Assembly: GCA_017507125.1 (NCBI GenBank)
Contig: JAFWBQ010000040.1
Coordinates: forward strand, 1 to 32,743
Reading direction: 5' to 3'
Source: Lentisphaeria bacterium
Lineage (GTDB): Bacteria; Verrucomicrobiota; Lentisphaeria; Victivallales; Victivallaceae
DNA length: 32,743 bases
Shown: piece after piece, positions 32,301 to 32,743 of the stretch
Position numbering within the stretch: position 1 is the first letter of the stretch
Layout of the letters: each line of letters opens with the position of its first letter
The notes under the pieces: model-generated
Told to the model about the DNA's origin: nothing
The model's database searches: none
The model's input: only the letters and a program-made list of their open reading frames with translations
Position numbers and translations under genes: made by a program

Positions 32301-32743
32301 GTACAGGTGAAAGAGTTTCCCTTGCGGGCAAAAACAAAATTTCCGATGTGTTTATTGCGTCCGGAGATACTAATATTCTGGTTTTGACAGATGACAGCAA
32401 TGGGGATGCGTTGTTTATGGATGATGTCTATACTTCGTTCGGCAAAGATGATGCCCGAATTCTTATGATCGATGAGATCCGCGCCGGTGCCGGTGATGAT
32501 ATTATCGACCTGACCAGTCAGCAGTTCGCTTATACCGGCTTGGGCATGAAAATTTACGGCGGGCTTGGTAATGACATCATTTGGGGTAATACAGGCAGCA
32601 ATAAATTATTCGGTAATGCAGGAAATGACCGCATCATCGGAGGAACCGATAACGATGAGATCATCGGCGGGAGCGGTAACGACGCCATGCACGGTGGAGG
32701 CGGAAATGATGTCTTCTGTTTCGGAGAAAACTGGGGTAATGAT
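29327..32743 (+). CDS. giant surface or secreted protein: metzincin-like protease, AIDA-type repeats, RTX repeats (3' end beyond window)
   Basis: An open frame of 1139 codons has no stop and is cut by the window edge. Residues ~18-165 resemble a small metalloprotease: YVYLDFDGELTSYNGEILTV, TDKAFVMLD, and H137-E138-x2-H141-x2-G144-x2-D147 in SHETDHLLGTLDHGG, a metzincin-type zinc site with Asp as third ligand and H148 next to it. Residues ~170-770 are degenerate ~20-residue AIDA/PATR-like repeats with SSGG or NSGG turns, a right-handed beta-helix pattern. Around 870-935 is an Fn3-like segment (GVSWKNLPGTHFVVDYS, YQWQVKEV). From about 1078 GGLGNDIIWGN, GNAGNDRIIGG and GGSGNDAMHGG are RTX calcium-binding nonapeptides. 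No signal peptide is visible, so type I secretion is inferred. GGGAG lies 6 bases before the ATG. Confidence 0.85.
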   Translation, partial: MEQQMIANGGLQYVPQLAVQYVYLDFDGELTSYNGEILTVDNVEVKDSSLTEERIAYIVAELNAKYAAQNVIFVTEKPQNAEYSTIYIGKTEAFAPYGNFAGLAETLDTNNTNKTDKAFVMLDSTASDEQIISTISHETDHLLGTLDHGGEDLAAYAVSKTFSSGAHNSMLIISGDDITLTGSATTYSSIISSGGRLTLSSGGSADTVEIRNGGTLILRAGGELYMGVISSGGSIYTASSGTYHIGALDIQNGAIVRVSGDARLSDLTVYSGGVLYLSSGVTSCSRLEVSSGGSVTVYSGATLSGAQLLESKARLCVSSGGSAIHTSLYAGAAVDVYQGGVVTDVHRMGRSSDCQINVRGGSLLNTMLYAIVADIYSGGIVSDAQVNSGTLRVYNGGLANSITISKGGYAVFADYARGSKVTVQSGGHLDIYTTGTVISDLEVESGGILQGFLIGTAQNFSSVSGAEIKPFSNVSIKKSLMTVSSGNVSALGAVVNLAIIHISSGGKVSSLELANGAKCHIKSGGIVSSGEVKNSNTTVVVSSGGQMTGGTLAASATLAVSGGTIRNISATDWSEINLCSGATAENVTVWDDSKLTISAGASAFLPMLQAESGYIDVLGGMCVSALVNNGGAIVITSSGVASKTTLQGSGNGGVYNGKFIDTSVTNGTLSVNSGGNVINTSLGYNGKLVVYSNGTASDTYIDMGGTAIVGGSSIIQSSGKMIDTTVNSGGKLSVAKGGTVENVTVNSGGSMYIDGGGTFTGELTIANGGWVQCNGAIFDLDISDRSTEDNALINVISFIVGSPEFLITVDTDQAYGVYKLASGAGGRDFTFSVRNQLGNTIGSVSTADTVAYNFNKRDYKVSNIGGELTLTVSASSPGLSGDAAGVSWKNLPGTHFVVDYSTNDYTNTLRVGVAGSSLDTYGLPGGTYQWQVKEVNGEFIAGDDIVSDNTSAPQRYVSDDDRKMDLFFARAHGVWDAGYAAEHQGRINMWNGTGERVSLAGKNKISDVFIASGDTNILVLTDDSNGDALFMDDVYTSFGKDDARILMIDEIRAGAGDDIIDLTSQQFAYTGLGMKIYGGLGNDIIWGNTGSNKLFGNAGNDRIIGGTDNDEIIGGSGNDAMHGGGGNDVFCFGENWGND

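Overview
The window looks like a chromosomal stretch from a Lentisphaerota bacterium (Victivallis-like, probably gut-associated). This is an inference from gene content: a pseudopilin with the [23 protein letters not shown] leader type, paired secreted DUF4838 proteins, a propeller protein starting with an LFIDDFLI motif, and a giant surface protein rich in SSGG repeats. The genes carry good AGGAG-type ribosome binding sites, and several promoters share an unusually uniform TTGAAA-N17-TATATT layout.

Layout. 1-2400: an HD-domain nucleotidase-like protein and threonine synthase. 2404-5480: a minus-strand glycosidase-like beta-propeller, a small TIGR04076-type protein and a PfkB sugar kinase. 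5488-9502: a minus-strand membrane glycosyltransferase, divergent from an OmpR-type response regulator and histidine kinase pair. 9508-12498: PlsY on the minus strand, divergent from an M24 aminopeptidase that is followed by two tandem paralogous exported proteins. 12521-22402: a probable carbohydrate-degradation cluster with a cytoplasmic GH5-like hydrolase, a GntR/LacI-type regulator, a frameshifted pseudopilin and two large exported DUF4838 proteins carrying CBM9-like domains. 22449-26160: a minus-strand operon of a D-aminoacylase-like amidohydrolase, a GNAT acetyltransferase and a NAT_N/GNAT_C acyltransferase. 26184-28540: a sugar-phosphate isomerase-like TIM barrel translationally coupled to an M20 dipeptidase. 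28578-29113: tRNA-Ala(CGC) with a strong terminator and a decayed, duplicated GIY-YIG element. 29262-32743: the start of a very large protein that runs off the window.

The strongest candidate for something undescribed is the last protein, at least 1139 residues. It has no N-terminal signal peptide. It begins with a metzincin-like HExxHxxGxxD zinc-protease motif, continues through several hundred residues of AIDA-type SSGG repeats and an Fn3-like segment, and enters RTX calcium-binding repeats at the window edge, which suggests type I secretion. Other points of interest are the paired DUF4838 proteins with a conserved CxCxxC motif, the deacylase/acyltransferase operon, the frameshifted pseudopilin in the polysaccharide cluster, the palindrome over the sugar-kinase promoter, and the GIY-YIG remnant whose inverted repeat reaches into the tRNA CCA end.
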